From assembly GCF_050897975.1 (NCBI RefSeq), contig NZ_JBPAXY010000002.1, positions 186,001-250,000 of the forward strand: a stretch of DNA of 64,000 nucleotides. The letters run 5' to 3'. Both the position numbers and the translations under genes were made by a program. Positions 63,494 to 64,000 of this stretch are shown here, in pieces. The DNA is from Pseudooceanicola sp050897975. GTDB lineage: Bacteria; Pseudomonadota; Alphaproteobacteria; Rhodobacterales; Rhodobacteraceae. Position 1 is the first letter of the stretch, and each line of letters starts with the position of its first letter. The notes under the pieces were generated by a model. It did not search any database. It worked only from the letters and a program-made list of their open reading frames with translations, and was not told the origin of the DNA.

Positions 63494-64000
63494 TCAGGCC
63501 TCTTCGGCCAGCGCGTCGAGGAAGGCGGCGCCGAAACGTTCGGCCCGACGTTCGCCCAGAAGGCGCGTCAGCTGGGCCGCGTCGCGGGGGCGGGTTTCGG
63601 CCACCTTGGCGATCAACGAGGCCGAGCAGGAGAGCGGTTTCTCGGTCCCGTCCACCCCGCGCGCCAGATCCGCCTGCACCTGCATCAGCCGGTCGTAAAG
63701 CCCGCCCGAGGTGCGGCCCGCCAGGCGGGCGCGCTGCGGATGCAGCTGTTCGACGGCGCCGGTGATCACCTCGAGGAAGGTCGCGCCATAGGCCGAGAGC
63801 TTTTTCGCGCCGACCCCGGTGATGCCTGCCATGTCGTCCAGCGTGGCGGGTTTGGCTTCGGCCATCTCGATCAGGGTGCGGTCGTTGAAGATGACATAGG
63901 CGGGCACGCGGGCCTCTTCGGCCAGCGCCCGGCGCTTGGCCTTCAGCGCCGACAGAAGCGGCTCATCTTCTTCCGAAACAAGGGTTTTCGCCGCCGGGCG
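63494..64000 (-). CDS. recQ: ATP-dependent DNA helicase RecQ, C-terminal part
   Basis: The last 168 codons of a gene whose 5' end lies beyond the window. The frame is open to base 64000 (…KAKRRALAEEARVPAYVIF…). It covers an HRDC domain (VPAYVIFNDRTLIEMAEAKP, MAGITGVGAKKLSAYGATFL), a helical nucleic-acid-binding unit found at the C-terminus of RecQ, and a further about 75-residue helical tail (TEKPLSCSASLIAKVAETRP, LLGERRAERFGAAFLDALAE). RNase D also has HRDC, but this tail fits RecQ. The helicase core cannot be seen here. Confidence 0.85.
   Translation of the reverse strand, partial: RPAAKTLVSEEDEPLLSALKAKRRALAEEARVPAYVIFNDRTLIEMAEAKPATLDDMAGITGVGAKKLSAYGATFLEVITGAVEQLHPQRARLAGRTSGGLYDRLMQVQADLARGVDGTEKPLSCSASLIAKVAETRPRDAAQLTRLLGERRAERFGAAFLDALAEEA

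Overview
The window is GC-rich chromosomal DNA from an alphaproteobacterium, most likely Rhodobacterales (Rhodobacter/Paracoccus-like). The evidence is a compact petABC (cytochrome bc1) operon with a GTG-started Rieske gene and a 277-residue cytochrome c1, a CcrM-type GANTC methyltransferase next to rnhB, a DUF5928-like glycosyltransferase facing a family-2 sulfotransferase, a zf-CHCC mini-protein, an IalB-family secreted protein, and a very GC-biased third codon position that leaves long antisense ORFs everywhere. I see no insertion sequence, integrase, CRISPR array or rRNA. One tRNA gene (Lys, UUU) is present. Both ends cut a gene: a small membrane protein at base 1 and recQ at base 64000.

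Layout. 1-5241 (minus): an uncharacterised cassette of a long coiled-coil TelA-like protein, an unknown soluble protein, a classical AAA-type ATPase and a four-helix membrane protein, followed by a truncated one-helix membrane protein. 5444-9312: P1 peptidase, succinate-semialdehyde dehydrogenase, rlmN. 9313-15658: repeat-rich intergenic DNA, IalB-family protein, type II-like asparaginase, polA, zinc-finger mini-protein, HIT protein. 15687-18881: glycosyltransferase facing a sulfotransferase-methyltransferase pair. 18977-20804: ccrM and rnhB. 20946-22752: secreted His/Asn/Gly-repeat protein, small secreted protein and a membrane-anchored winged-helix protein around three copies of a GTTATC-N-GATAAC-like palindrome. 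22769-30012: pxpA, a polyamine-type ABC importer operon with two unusually enlarged permeases, and a divergent TetR regulator. 30035-35301: a lysine/pipecolate catabolic operon (amaB-amaA-hglS) with a divergent LysR regulator. 35298-39404: siderophore uptake (esterase, TonB receptor, AraC regulator). 39722-43165: gpsA, HAD phosphatase and ggpS, a glucosylglycerol (compatible solute) operon whose first gene has no normal start codon. 43392-48050: thermonuclease-like protein, tRNA-Lys, dapF-mtaB, PaiB-like, GST. 48353-52064: outer-membrane barrel and petABC. 52289-62374: PBP1C with alpha-2-macroglobulin, and a hybrid histidine kinase. 62646-64000: yaaA and recQ.

Intergenic DNA carries at least ten copies of a modular element. 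A G5/C5 hairpin is followed by a second hairpin (often GTCGCC/GGCGAC) and then by one of two tails: tail A (ATATTTTTGGCAATGAGAAG) or tail B (a GTAGAGGGGG or ATAGAAGAA type). Copies lie between genes in either orientation, sometimes stacked. This, the AAA/coiled-coil cassette, the ATC start of gpsA and the palindrome array next to the membrane-anchored winged-helix gene are the observations most worth following up.
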